In this document: piece after piece, positions 55,786-64,000 of the stretch
Layout: each line of letters begins with the position of its first letter
Numbering within the stretch: position 1 is the stretch's first letter
NCBI RefSeq assembly: GCF_023736155.1
Contig: NZ_JAMLJJ010000004.1
Location: forward strand, 248,001 to 312,000
Length of the DNA: 64,000 nucleotides
From: Larsenimonas salina
GTDB lineage: Bacteria; Pseudomonadota; Gammaproteobacteria; Pseudomonadales; Halomonadaceae
Reading direction: 5' to 3'
Translations under genes and position numbers: made by a program
The notes under the pieces: generated by a model
Told to the model about the DNA's origin: nothing
Databases searched by the model: none
What the model saw: the letters and a program-made list of their open reading frames with translations, nothing else

Positions 55786-58085
55786 CACCCAAAACCCACA
55801 CACGCCTGGCCTGGCTCTGGGCGCTGATGCTTCTGGGCTGCGTTGTGCTTGCCGGCTGGATGATCACCCACGGCGTTCGGTTCGACACTCGGGTTACCGC
55901 GCTTCTGCCCGACACCCACCAGTCGGCTCGGGTACAACAGGCCAACGCCCAGCTGGGCAGCCAGTTCCAGGACCGCTTTGTACTGATGGTCAAAAGCAAC
56001 GATCTACCAGGCAGCGTCAAGGCCCTGGCGGAACGCCTCGAAAAGAGCCCTGCCGTGGAAAGGCTCCAGTGGCGCCCAGGGGATTTCGACACCGGCGACC
56101 CGGTGGCCCTTCTTGGCCCGGCGCGCTACCGCCTGCTTGACAAAGACCTTCGCAAGAAGATCGATGCCGGGGATTATCAGGCCATCGAACAGCGCGCCCT
56201 GCGCCAGCTTTTCATGCCCGACGGGCTGGACCAGCACCCGATCCGAGACCCCTACGGTCTTCTGGACCGCTGGCTTGCAGGCACCATGGCGCTGCCGTTT
56301 CGAACCGATTCGAACCTGATCACCCTGACCCATGAAGGCAGCCGATACGCGGTCCTGATCGGCACGCTCGAGGGTAACCCGTTTTCACAATCGACCCAGA
56401 ACGAGCTTCATCAGGCGGTTGCTTCGGTGACGAACGCGCACCCGGACATGACGCTCCTGCGCTCAGGGATGATCTTTCACGCGTATGAAGGCGCCCAGCA
56501 GGCCCGGCAGGAAATCTCGACCTTCGGCCTTGGCGCGTTGATCGGTCTACTGCTGATCCTTTGGCTGGTGTTTCGCTCACCGAAAACCATGGCCACGCTG
56601 ATGGTGCCGCTGCTGGCCGGTGGCCTGTTCGCCCTTGCAGCCACGCTATTGGTGTTCGGGCGATTGCACCTTCTGACCATCGCCTTCGGCACCAGTCTGA
56701 TCGGTATTGCAATCGACTACGCCATTCACATGCAGTGCGCGCGCGCCGCGCTCGGCCAGCGCTTTGCGCTAAAGCCCATGCTGCCCGGGCTTGCGCTCGG
56801 GCTGCTTTCAAGCGTTCTGGCCTTTGCCGCGCAGGCGCTGACGCCTATGCCAGGGCTTCGCCAGATGGCGTTCTTTGCCGCGACAGGATTGATCGGCGCC
56901 TGGCTGACGGTCGTGCTGTGGCTGCCTCGGGTCACGCTTAAAGCAACACCGAGCGCCGCTGCCGCCGCGGATCGCCTGTGGACACTCTTTTGTGCGTTCA
57001 AGGGCCGGCTGACGGTCGCGTGGGCGCTGGTCGGCGTGGTGCTTGCGCTCTCGATCATTGGCGTGCGCCTTCACACCAACGACAGCCTCCAACTGCTGAC
57101 CACCTCATCCTCGCCGCTTTTGAAGGATGAACAGCAGGTGCAATCGATACTCGGGCGCGATACCGGCAGCCGCTATCTTTTACTGAGTGCGGCAACCCCC
57201 GAGCAGTGGCAGGCCCGCGCCGAAGTACTCGAGCCGCTTCTTAAACGGCTGGTCAAGAATGGCCACCTCGGTGGCTATGAACTTCTGACCGATCATGTGC
57301 CCTCAAGCGCCCATCAGGACGACAACCTCGAGCGCACCCGCACGCTCTACGACAAGACACTGGCCTCACTGTACGGCCAGGCAGGCCTACCATCGTCGTT
57401 GATCCAAAAAGCGCAGGCACGGCTCGTCAACCCGCCGCACCTGACGCTGGAGGCCTGGCTTGAAAGCCCGCTTGGCCAAGCCGACCGCCGCCTCTGGCTT
57501 GGCCACAGTGACACAGAGGCAGGCGTTGCCGGTGTCATACCGCTTAAAGGCGTACTGGATGACTCAGGGCTTGCCGCGCTCGAACGCGCCGCCCGGCACG
57601 CGCCGTATTTAAGCTACGAAGACCGCGTTGCCCGCATCGCGACCGTGCTCAGCGAACTTCGACGCACCATCGCAGGGTGGGTCGGTGGCGCCTTCGTTGT
57701 ACTGGCCGCACTGCTCGCGCTTCGCTATCGACGATGCACCTGGCGGGTCATGGCGCCGGCTGCGGGCGGTGTACTGATCACGCTTGCCGTACTCGCCCTT
57801 GCGGGCACCCCGGTGAATCTCTTTCATCAGTTGGCGCTGTTGCTCGTGATCGGCCTCGGGCTTGATGCCGGCATCTTCATGGCCGAGCACCGTGCGCGCC
57901 ACGCCTGGCTTGCGATCACGCTTTCAAGTGCCTCGAGCCTTCTGGCCTTCGGGCTATTGGCGTTCAGCGCCACACCCGTGTTACACCATATCGGTCTGAC
58001 CTCGCTGATCGGTTTGCTCAGCGTGTGGCTGCTGGTTCCCTTGGTTCAACCTCATACCCTCGATTCACCGGAGACACCGCATTGA
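55782..58085 (+). CDS. MMPL/RND-type exporter of the polyene operon
   Basis: A 767-residue inner-membrane transporter with two homologous halves of six helices and large periplasmic loops. MMPL features include FGTSLIGIAIDYAIHMQCAR (Asp in helix 4) and LVIGLGLDAGIFMAEH (second half). It probably flips or exports the polyene lipid to the LolA-like carrier. It overlaps both neighbours by 4 bases. Length and order match the ApeM-type exporter. Confidence 0.89.
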   Translation: MTPKTHTRLAWLWALMLLGCVVLAGWMITHGVRFDTRVTALLPDTHQSARVQQANAQLGSQFQDRFVLMVKSNDLPGSVKALAERLEKSPAVERLQWRPGDFDTGDPVALLGPARYRLLDKDLRKKIDAGDYQAIEQRALRQLFMPDGLDQHPIRDPYGLLDRWLAGTMALPFRTDSNLITLTHEGSRYAVLIGTLEGNPFSQSTQNELHQAVASVTNAHPDMTLLRSGMIFHAYEGAQQARQEISTFGLGALIGLLLILWLVFRSPKTMATLMVPLLAGGLFALAATLLVFGRLHLLTIAFGTSLIGIAIDYAIHMQCARAALGQRFALKPMLPGLALGLLSSVLAFAAQALTPMPGLRQMAFFAATGLIGAWLTVVLWLPRVTLKATPSAAAAADRLWTLFCAFKGRLTVAWALVGVVLALSIIGVRLHTNDSLQLLTTSSSPLLKDEQQVQSILGRDTGSRYLLLSAATPEQWQARAEVLEPLLKRLVKNGHLGGYELLTDHVPSSAHQDDNLERTRTLYDKTLASLYGQAGLPSSLIQKAQARLVNPPHLTLEAWLESPLGQADRRLWLGHSDTEAGVAGVIPLKGVLDDSGLAALERAARHAPYLSYEDRVARIATVLSELRRTIAGWVGGAFVVLAALLALRYRRCTWRVMAPAAGGVLITLAVLALAGTPVNLFHQLALLLVIGLGLDAGIFMAEHRARHAWLAITLSSASSLLAFGLLAFSATPVLHHIGLTSLIGLLSVWLLVPLVQPHTLDSPETPH

Positions 58086-59329
58086 CTTCGACGGCGAGTG
58101 ATTCAACCGACATTGCCATCATCGGCGCTGGCCCGGCCGGCGCCATCGCCGCCAAGTGCCTGTGTGACCGGGGCTTTCGCGTACGTGTGATCGAAGCGGC
58201 GCAGTTTCCCCGCTTCACCATCGGCGAGAGCCTGTTGCCTCAGTGCATGGAAGACCTGGCCGCGGCGGGCCTTTTGGACACCGTCAACGACGGCGGCTAT
58301 CAGCGAAAGAACGGCGCCCGGTTCAGCCAGGACGAACACGTGGTGGATATCGATTTTCGTGACAAGTTCAGCGACGGCCCCGGCGAGACGTTTCAAGTCG
58401 AGCGTGCCGAATTCGATCACCGGCTGATTCAGGCGGCCATCGAAGCCGGCGCCGAGGTTCGCTTCGGCGCTCGGGTCAACGGATTTACGCCGGACGCGAA
58501 CGCACCGTCTCTCGATATCACACCGGATGACGGCACGCCCTACCGACTCGATGCCCGTTTCGTCATCGACGCAAGCGGCCCGGGCCGTGTGCTGGCACGG
58601 CTTTGTGGTCTGAGCCGCGACCCGGCGCTTTCTCCGAGAACGGCCGTGTTCGCCCACCTTCACGACAACATCACCGCCCCCGGCTATGACCGTGAAAAAA
58701 TTCTGTTGGGTGCCCATCACAGCGCCGCTGAGCGCTGGTTCTGGCTGATTCCGTTTTCAAACGGCAGGGCCTCACTCGGCTTCGTCGAACCAAGTGACCG
58801 CCTACCCCAGCGTGGCGATAACTCAGAAGACCGCTACCGCGCACTGTGGGCAAGCTTCCCCGAACTAAAGCGCCTTTTGGAACACTCAGAACTCCTGCGT
58901 ACGCCGGGCGAGATTCAAGGGTACTCCGCCAATGTCACCGCGCTGACCGGCCCCGGTTACGCCATCGCCGGCAATGCCGGCGAGTTCCTTGACCCGATCT
59001 TTTCATCAGGCGTCACCATCGCCCTGCGCTCGGGCCGACGCGCGGCCGAGCTTGCCGCCCGCCAGCTCCAAGGCGAGACTATCGACTGGCGCACTGAATA
59101 CGAGCAGCCCCTGCGACACGGCATCGATGTGTTTCGCGCCTTTGTCGAGGCCTGGTACGACGGCACGCTTCAAACCATCATTTTTCACCCGAGCCCGCCT
59201 GCGTATCTGAAACGCATGATCAGTGCGGTGCTGGCCGGCTACGCCTGGGACACAGCCAATCCCTTCGTGGCCAATCCGCGCAAGCATCTGGGTACGCTTT
59301 TGGACCTGTGTCGCAAGGAGAGCGCCTGA
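58082..59329 (+). CDS. Flavin-dependent halogenase/oxidoreductase-like protein
   Basis: A 415-residue FAD protein. The dinucleotide motif is IAIIGAGPAGAIAAKCL, then PRFTIGESLLPQ, the halogenase/geranylgeranyl-reductase-type motif. RWFWLIPFSNG contains WxWxIP, the halogenase hallmark, and GYQRKNGARF has a Lys in the position shared with phenolic halogenases. A TTG at 58082 with GGAGA seven bases upstream is the start and overlaps the exporter stop by 4 bases. It could halogenate the aryl head, or be an oxidoreductase with a relict motif. Related xanthomonadin pigments are brominated. Not proven. Confidence 0.84.
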   Translation: MTSTASDSTDIAIIGAGPAGAIAAKCLCDRGFRVRVIEAAQFPRFTIGESLLPQCMEDLAAAGLLDTVNDGGYQRKNGARFSQDEHVVDIDFRDKFSDGPGETFQVERAEFDHRLIQAAIEAGAEVRFGARVNGFTPDANAPSLDITPDDGTPYRLDARFVIDASGPGRVLARLCGLSRDPALSPRTAVFAHLHDNITAPGYDREKILLGAHHSAAERWFWLIPFSNGRASLGFVEPSDRLPQRGDNSEDRYRALWASFPELKRLLEHSELLRTPGEIQGYSANVTALTGPGYAIAGNAGEFLDPIFSSGVTIALRSGRRAAELAARQLQGETIDWRTEYEQPLRHGIDVFRAFVEAWYDGTLQTIIFHPSPPAYLKRMISAVLAGYAWDTANPFVANPRKHLGTLLDLCRKESA

Positions 59330-59898
59330 TGCGTCGACGGCTTGTTACCTTGGCGCTGAGCGCCCTGCTTGCCGGCCTGGCCGGCTGCGCCGTGCCCTCC
59401 GTGTCGCCCCATCCGGTGCTTGAGCATCCGGATGCCCCGACCACCGAGACGCGGCTTTTGACGATCGAACCCGAGTCGGCCCCGGATGAGCGCCAGCAGC
59501 TTCTAAGCGTACTTAAACTCAAAGATCACAGCCTGACCGTGGTGGTGGCAACGCCTACCGGCCAGCGCTTGTTCACGCTCAAGGATGACCAAAACGGCGC
59601 CCGCTTCACCCAGACGCTGACCGACCCGCCGTTTCCGGCAAGCTGGCTGGCGTCTCGGTTGGAATGGAGCCTGTGGCCGCTGGACGCCCTCAACACCGCC
59701 TGGCTTGGCAGCGACTGGTCCGCAGTCGAAACGCCGCAGGATTCCGGGCGCGTGCGCCGCATTCAAGAAGGCGATGAGACCGTTGCGACCATTCGCTATC
59801 AAAATGACCGCCTGATTTCCAACGCCCCCGTGACGCTTGAGGATCACCAGACGCGTCATCGCATCACCATTGCCCCGCTGTCGGAGCGCAGCCCATGA
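59329..59898 (+). CDS. DUF3261 lipoprotein of the polyene operon
   Basis: A 190-residue predicted lipoprotein: MRRRLVTLALSALLAGLAGC with lipobox LAGC (Cys20). The rest is beta-rich with short conserved PFPASWLASRLEWSLWPLDA and ATIRYQNDRLISNAP. DUF3261 proteins are regular partners of aryl-polyene exporters, likely at the outer membrane. The ATG at 59329 overlaps the previous stop by one base (TGATG), and the stop overlaps the ketosynthase by 4. Confidence 0.84.
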   Translation: MRRRLVTLALSALLAGLAGCAVPSVSPHPVLEHPDAPTTETRLLTIEPESAPDERQQLLSVLKLKDHSLTVVVATPTGQRLFTLKDDQNGARFTQTLTDPPFPASWLASRLEWSLWPLDALNTAWLGSDWSAVETPQDSGRVRRIQEGDETVATIRYQNDRLISNAPVTLEDHQTRHRITIAPLSERSP

Positions 59899-61079
59899 CG
59901 TCAAATGCCCTGTTCTGTCGCCTGTCACGCCCAGGCATTGCTTCCTGTTTCGGCAGCAACCTCGACGACATCGCCCATGCCCTCGCCCACGGTGTGCGTG
60001 GCCTCTCACAGGTGGACCGCTATACACCGGGCACGCCACTGAGCCTCGGCCCGGTGACTCAGGCCCTGCCGGAAGATGCCGACTGGCCCTTCAACCACCG
60101 AAGCCGCAACAACCGGCTGATCAAGGCCGCGCTCGACGCGCTCGGCGACCAGCTCCCGGCGCTGCTTGAGCGGGTCGCCCCCGAGCGCATCGGCGTCATC
60201 ATGGGCAGCAGCACCTCAGGTGTCAGCGAGACCGAGGACGCGATCGCCCGCACCGGCGCCGGCAACGATTTCGATGACCAGTACTGCTACTACCGGCAGG
60301 AACTGGGCGCGCCGTCTGCGTTCATCGCCGAGCACCTCGGGCTCAAGGGGCCGCAGTGGACCATCTCGACGGCCTGCACCTCAGGAGCGCGCGCCTTGAG
60401 CGCCGCCCGACGGCTGCTGGCCACCGGTCGCTGTGATGCGGTCATCGCCGGTGGCGCCGACACGCTCTGCAACCTGACCGTACACGGATTTTCCTCGCTC
60501 GATGCGGTCAGCCCGACGCCGTGCCTGCCGTTTTCACAACACCGTCGCGGCATCAACATCGGCGAGGCGGCGGCGCTGTTCATCGTTACCCGCGATGAGG
60601 GCGGTATTCAACTGACCGGCTACGGCGAGACCTCGGACGCCCATCACATCTCGGCGCCACACCCGGATGGCGACGGCGCGGCCCGTGCCATGCAGCGCGC
60701 GCTCGGCATGGCCGGACGCACACCCACCGACATCGGCTACCTGAACGCCCACGGCACCGCAACGCCCCATAACGACGCCATGGAAGCCCGGGCGATTCAT
60801 CGCGTGTTTGGCGACGTAGCCGTGCCGGTCAGCGCGACCAAGGCGTTGACCGGCCATACCCTGGGCGCAGCCGGCACGCTTGAGGCGGCATTTTGCTGGC
60901 TGGCGCTCGAGCGTCAGTTGCTTCCGCTGCACGTTTTCGATGGGGCATTCGATAGCGCCCTGCCGCCGCTTGCACTGGTTGATAACGCCACCCCCACAGC
61001 GCCGCTCAAGGCAGCCATGAGTAACGTCTTCGCCTTCGGTGGCAACAACGCGACCCTGTTGCTGGAGCGCACGTCATGA
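59895..61079 (+). CDS. Beta-ketoacyl-ACP synthase (ApeO-like)
   Basis: A 394-residue type II ketosynthase with a complete Cys-His-His triad: WTISTACTSGARALSA (Cys), NAHGTATPHND (His) and TKALTGHTLGAAGTLEAAF (His). VFAFGGNNATLLLE ends the fold. It should form the condensing heterodimer with the chain-length factor at 49783 and elongate the polyene by malonyl units. It overlaps its neighbours by 4 bases. It is the only full ketosynthase gene seen in the operon. Confidence 0.93.
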   Translation: MTSNALFCRLSRPGIASCFGSNLDDIAHALAHGVRGLSQVDRYTPGTPLSLGPVTQALPEDADWPFNHRSRNNRLIKAALDALGDQLPALLERVAPERIGVIMGSSTSGVSETEDAIARTGAGNDFDDQYCYYRQELGAPSAFIAEHLGLKGPQWTISTACTSGARALSAARRLLATGRCDAVIAGGADTLCNLTVHGFSSLDAVSPTPCLPFSQHRRGINIGEAAALFIVTRDEGGIQLTGYGETSDAHHISAPHPDGDGAARAMQRALGMAGRTPTDIGYLNAHGTATPHNDAMEARAIHRVFGDVAVPVSATKALTGHTLGAAGTLEAAFCWLALERQLLPLHVFDGAFDSALPPLALVDNATPTAPLKAAMSNVFAFGGNNATLLLERTS

Positions 61080-61519
61080 CGGGTTTTCCACGCCCTATTG
61101 CAGAGTGTGTCCCGCACCAGGGGCCAATGTGCCTGCTTGATCAGGTCGAGGCGGCAAGCGCCGAAACCCTGACCGCCCGCGTAACGCCCACGCCGGGTGC
61201 GCTGTTTGCCGATGAAGAGGGCATCGACGCCTACGTCGGGCTCGAGTGGATCGCTCAGGCCATCGCCGCCTGGGGCTATCTCACCGCTGAGGAAGCTGAC
61301 ACGCCCAAAAAAGGGCTACTTCTGGGGGCCAAGCGCTATCAGCCAAACGTCACGCATTTTGAGTACGGCCGTACCTATCGCGTCACCATCGAGCCGGAGT
61401 TCGTGGCCGACAACGGCCTTGGCACGTTCAATGGCGCGATCTGGCTCGACGACACCTGCGTGGCCCAGGGCAACCTACGTATCTTTCAACCCGATAACCC
61501 GGAGGCCTTGACCGCGTGA
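61076..61519 (+). CDS. Hotdog dehydratase (ApeP-like)
   Basis: A 147-residue (3R)-hydroxyacyl-ACP dehydratase-like hotdog protein. The catalytic His lies in ECVPHQGPMCLLDQV; YVGLEWIAQAIAAWGYL is the central helix, with the Glu. It forms, in characterised aryl-polyene systems, a heterodimer with the other dehydratase (here the C-terminal half at 51409-53094). It overlaps the ketosynthase by 4 bases and the reductase by 4. Confidence 0.88.
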   Translation: MTGFPRPIAECVPHQGPMCLLDQVEAASAETLTARVTPTPGALFADEEGIDAYVGLEWIAQAIAAWGYLTAEEADTPKKGLLLGAKRYQPNVTHFEYGRTYRVTIEPEFVADNGLGTFNGAIWLDDTCVAQGNLRIFQPDNPEALTA

Positions 61520-62259
61520 GTGATAACGCCCTCCCTTCCCGAACCATGTTAGTGACCGGTGCCGGCCGCGGCATTGGCCGGACGATCGCACATCGACTGG
61601 CCGCCGATGGCTTCGACATCGCTGTCCACTACCGCCAAAGCGACGAGCAGGCACGTGACGTGGCCGATGAAATTCGCGCCCTCGGTCGTCATGCCCGGTT
61701 GATCCAGTTCGACCTGAAAGACCGCGAGGCCGCCCGGGCTGCGCTCGAGGCTGACATGGACGAGTTCGGCGCCTACTACGGTGTGATTCTCAACGCAGGC
61801 CTGAGTGCGGATGCGCCGTTTCCGGGCATGACCGACGATCAGTGGGACAGCGTGCTGGAGACGAACCTCGACGGGTTCTACGCCGTATTGAGGCCCATCG
61901 TAATGCCAATGGTGCAGGCGAAGACCGGCGGTCGCATCGTAACGCTCTCCTCGGCGGCTGGCGTGATCGGCCAGCGCGGCCAGGTCAATTACAGCGCCTC
62001 GAAAGGCGGGCTGATCGGGGCGACCAAGGCCCTTGCGATGGAACTTGCCAAGCGTAAGATCACGGTCAACTGTGTCGCCCCGGGCTGGATCGAAAGCGAC
62101 ATGACCGACGCGATCGACCGAGCCCACATCAAGTCGCAGGTGCCGATGCAGCGCATCGGTGCCCCCGAGGACGTCGCAGGCGTTGTCAGTTTTCTGTGCT
62201 CAAAAGACGCCGCCTACGTTACCCGTCAGGTCCTGGCCGTCAACGGCGGCATGTTCTAG
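61516..62259 (+). CDS. 3-ketoacyl-ACP reductase, FabG-like (ApeQ-like)
   Basis: A 247-residue short-chain dehydrogenase. Cofactor motif TGAGRGIGRTIAHRL, catalytic Ser-Tyr-Lys in VTLSSAAGVIG and NYSASKGGLIGATKAL, and C-terminal ITVNCVAPGWIESDM follow the FabG pattern. It reduces beta-keto intermediates before dehydration. The start is a GTG at 61516 that overlaps the dehydratase stop (GTGA). It is the last enzyme gene of the operon; the second ketosynthase that usually follows in such clusters is absent. Confidence 0.92.
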   Translation: MSDNALPSRTMLVTGAGRGIGRTIAHRLAADGFDIAVHYRQSDEQARDVADEIRALGRHARLIQFDLKDREAARAALEADMDEFGAYYGVILNAGLSADAPFPGMTDDQWDSVLETNLDGFYAVLRPIVMPMVQAKTGGRIVTLSSAAGVIGQRGQVNYSASKGGLIGATKALAMELAKRKITVNCVAPGWIESDMTDAIDRAHIKSQVPMQRIGAPEDVAGVVSFLCSKDAAYVTRQVLAVNGGMF

Positions 62260-62334
62260 AGCGATACGTTCAAAAAAAGGGGCGCGCCAACGCCAACAAG
62301 GGCGCCTACCGATACCAAGGAGAGGATACGCACG

Positions 62335-62793
62335 ATGCGATACCGAACACTGACAGGCTCGCTGATGGGCCTGGCACTTGCAGGACTGATGGTGACCACC
62401 CCCGCACAAGCGCGTGACACGACCTATTATCTGCCGTTCAAGGATGTGCTTTCACTGCCGCAGGCGCGGGAAAAACTCGACCCGTCCATCAGGCTCTACT
62501 TCGGCAACCAGGTCCATCCTGAAGTCGAGGCACGCCACAACGGCTACTACGTCGACCGCAAGACCAGCTCCGTCACCAAGACCGATGAGGAAGCCTGCCG
62601 CTGGGTGGCGCTCTCGGCCTTGATCGATTTGCAGGAGCGGGCGCGCTTTGTCGGCGCCAACGCCGTTACCAACATCAGCAGCTATTACAACAAGCAGGAA
62701 TACGTCGACGACAACAAGTACGAATGCCATGCCGGTAACGTCGTGGCGGGCGTCGCGCTCAAGGGCAAGATGGTCACCCTGCCCGTTCAGTGA
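62335..62793 (+). CDS. Small exported protein following the polyene operon
   Basis: A 152-residue protein with signal peptide MRYRTLTGSLMGLALAGLMV ending at TPAQA. The mature part has two Cys (EEACRWVAL and KYECHAGN) that may pair, and the motif QERARFVGANAVTNISSYYN. Homologues are often mislabelled 'excinuclease ATPase subunit'; there is no ATPase motif, so that name should not be used. It is 75 bases after the reductase stop, with AAGGAG upstream and no terminator between, so it may belong to the operon. Function is unknown. Confidence 0.75.
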   Translation: MRYRTLTGSLMGLALAGLMVTTPAQARDTTYYLPFKDVLSLPQAREKLDPSIRLYFGNQVHPEVEARHNGYYVDRKTSSVTKTDEEACRWVALSALIDLQERARFVGANAVTNISSYYNKQEYVDDNKYECHAGNVVAGVALKGKMVTLPVQ

Positions 62794-62799
62794 TGTCTC

Positions 62800-62821
62800 G
62801 GGCGAGGCGCCCGCCTCGCCC
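62800..62821 (+). terminator. GC-rich hairpin after the polyene operon
   Basis: A 10-bp stem GGGCGAGGCG/CGCCTCGCCC with a two-base loop, followed by a pyrimidine-rich stretch ending CTTTTCCCC. It lies 6 bases after the last stop and probably ends the 13-kb polyene transcript. Confidence 0.7.
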
Positions 62822-62917
62822 TTCTCATGACTTTTCCCCTACTCCCATTTCTCACATAATGCTGCCCTTGCTCTGGGTGGACTGCCCAGATGCGCCCTAA
62901 AACGATAAGGATGCTTC

Positions 62918-64000
62918 ATGGCAGTACGACTTTTGAAAAACACCGGCCTGCAGGTGGTCATTGCGATGATCATCGGGGTGCTGACCGGCATCGCGCTCGG
63001 TAAAGACGCTTCGATGTTCGCACCGCTCGGGGATTTGTTCATTCACCTGATCACCATGCTGGTCGTTCCGCTGATCGCGGTCGCGATCATTTCCGGCGCG
63101 GCAGGCCTCGGCAACAGCTCATCGGCCGGTCGCATGGGCGCGCTGACGCTCTGCTTCTTTCTGGTAAGCAGCGCCATCGCGGTCGGCCTTGCCTTGCTTC
63201 TGGGCGAATTGCTTCATCCAGGCGTCGGAGTCGATCTAAGCCAAAGCCTGTCCAACGAGTACGCCGATAAAGGCAACGTGCCAGGGTTTTGGGACACGAT
63301 CCTTGGCATGGTGCCCACCAACATCTTTGCGGCCTTGAGTCAGGCCAACATCCTGCAGATTCTGGTGTTTTGCATGTTCTTTGGCCTTGCGCTGACGCGC
63401 GTGGACAAGACCCGCGTCGCGCCCCTGCTCAATGGCCTGCAGACGGTCATGGACGCGTTTATCTGGATGATCAAGGTCGTGATGTATCTAGCACCCATCG
63501 GAGTGTTCGGCCTGATGGCCGACGCCGTAGGCACCTTCGGCTTCGGTGTGCTCGAATCGGTCAGTCGACTGGTCGGAGTCTATTTTGTCGGTCTTTTGAT
63601 CTTCGGGCTGGTGGTGTATCCGCTTATCGTGCGCTTTTGCTCGGATCTGTCGCTCAAGGTCTTTTTCAGCCGGATGAAAAAGCCTCAGATCGTTGCGCTT
63701 TCCACCGCCTCCAGCATGGCCACGCTGCCGATCAATATGGAAGTGGCCGAGAAGGAGCTGGGGCTTTCCAATGAAACCTGCTCATTCGTTTTGCCACTGG
63801 GGGCCACCATCAACATGGCCGGCAACGCGATCTATTACGGCCTCGCAGCGGTATTTTTTGCCCAGGTCTTCGGCGTTGATCTAAGCCTTGGCGCGTACGG
63901 TGCGATTATCTTTACCGCAACGATCGGTGCCATCGGTCAAGCGGGCGTCCCCGGCCCCTCCTTTCTGGTGGTGGCGGTATTGATCGCGGCCGGTATTCCG
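62918..64000 (+). CDS. Dicarboxylate/amino-acid:cation symporter, DAACS family (partial)
   Basis: Inner-membrane sodium- or proton-coupled symporter for glutamate, aspartate or C4-dicarboxylates. The 361 codons in the window cover the first 6-7 helices and the reentrant parts: LFIHLITMLVVPLIAVAIIS, then STASSMATLPINMEVAEKEL (the serine-rich loop) and LPLGATINMAGNAIYYGLAA (NMxGN sodium/substrate motif), ending GQAGVPGPSFLVVAVLIAAG. The ATG at 62918 has AAGG seven bases upstream. The C-terminal part lies past the window end, so GltP/DctA-like identity is not resolved further. Confidence 0.93.
   Translation, partial: MAVRLLKNTGLQVVIAMIIGVLTGIALGKDASMFAPLGDLFIHLITMLVVPLIAVAIISGAAGLGNSSSAGRMGALTLCFFLVSSAIAVGLALLLGELLHPGVGVDLSQSLSNEYADKGNVPGFWDTILGMVPTNIFAALSQANILQILVFCMFFGLALTRVDKTRVAPLLNGLQTVMDAFIWMIKVVMYLAPIGVFGLMADAVGTFGFGVLESVSRLVGVYFVGLLIFGLVVYPLIVRFCSDLSLKVFFSRMKKPQIVALSTASSMATLPINMEVAEKELGLSNETCSFVLPLGATINMAGNAIYYGLAAVFFAQVFGVDLSLGAYGAIIFTATIGAIGQAGVPGPSFLVVAVLIAAGIP

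Overview
The window looks like a chromosomal segment of a gammaproteobacterium of about 60% GC. The truD-surE-nlpD-rpoS block, the Entner-Doudoroff genes under a HexR-type regulator, thiC behind a TPP riboswitch and a membrane malate:quinone oxidoreductase fit the Oceanospirillales/Pseudomonas side of the class. I favour the Halomonadaceae, as an inference from protein style and gene order only.

Region by region: 1-6.2 kb is a minus-strand housekeeping block (ftsB, ispD, ispF, truD, surE, a DUF368 polyprenyl-phosphate transporter, nlpD, and rpoS running off the left edge). 6.3-12.9 kb holds two divergent NUDIX genes, a 2OG-Fe(II) oxygenase, an AGE-family sugar isomerase, a VOC protein, an LpxL-like acyltransferase, a pirin and yajQ. 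12.9-17.9 kb is an AT-rich, decayed island: an acyltransferase-3 gene, a frameshifted tenA, a KAP-type P-loop NTPase gene broken twice at UGA codons, a small broken ORF behind it, and a heavily decayed integron-type integrase. 17.9-36.3 kb returns to ordinary chromosome: TPP riboswitch-thiC, mqo, small membrane and stress proteins, a GAF/PAS histidine kinase, pncB, a dienelactone hydrolase flanked by short tandem repeats, and a HAD dehalogenase.

36.3-47.8 kb is a glucose-catabolism block: gap divergent from edd-glk-mutarotase-aldo/keto reductase, facing eda-pgl-zwf, then hexR and a sugar-porter MFS gene. Together they take up glucose, phosphorylate it, oxidise it to 6-phosphogluconate, split KDPG, and feed glyceraldehyde-3-phosphate to GAPDH. 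Candidate HexR operators lie in both divergent intergenic regions. A Tat-exported beta-helix protein gene follows.

49.8-62.8 kb is the most interesting region: a tightly overlapping operon for an aryl-polyene-type type II polyketide/fatty-acid system. It has a chain-length-factor-like KS, ACP, small membrane protein, acyl-ACP synthetase fused to a dehydratase, glycosyltransferase, acyltransferase, thioesterase, LolA-like carrier, MMPL exporter, halogenase-like flavoprotein, DUF3261 lipoprotein, ketosynthase, dehydratase and ketoreductase. It is a reduced form: I see one ACP and one catalytic ketosynthase, and no aromatic ammonia-lyase or methyltransferase. The window ends inside a dicarboxylate/amino-acid:cation symporter gene.
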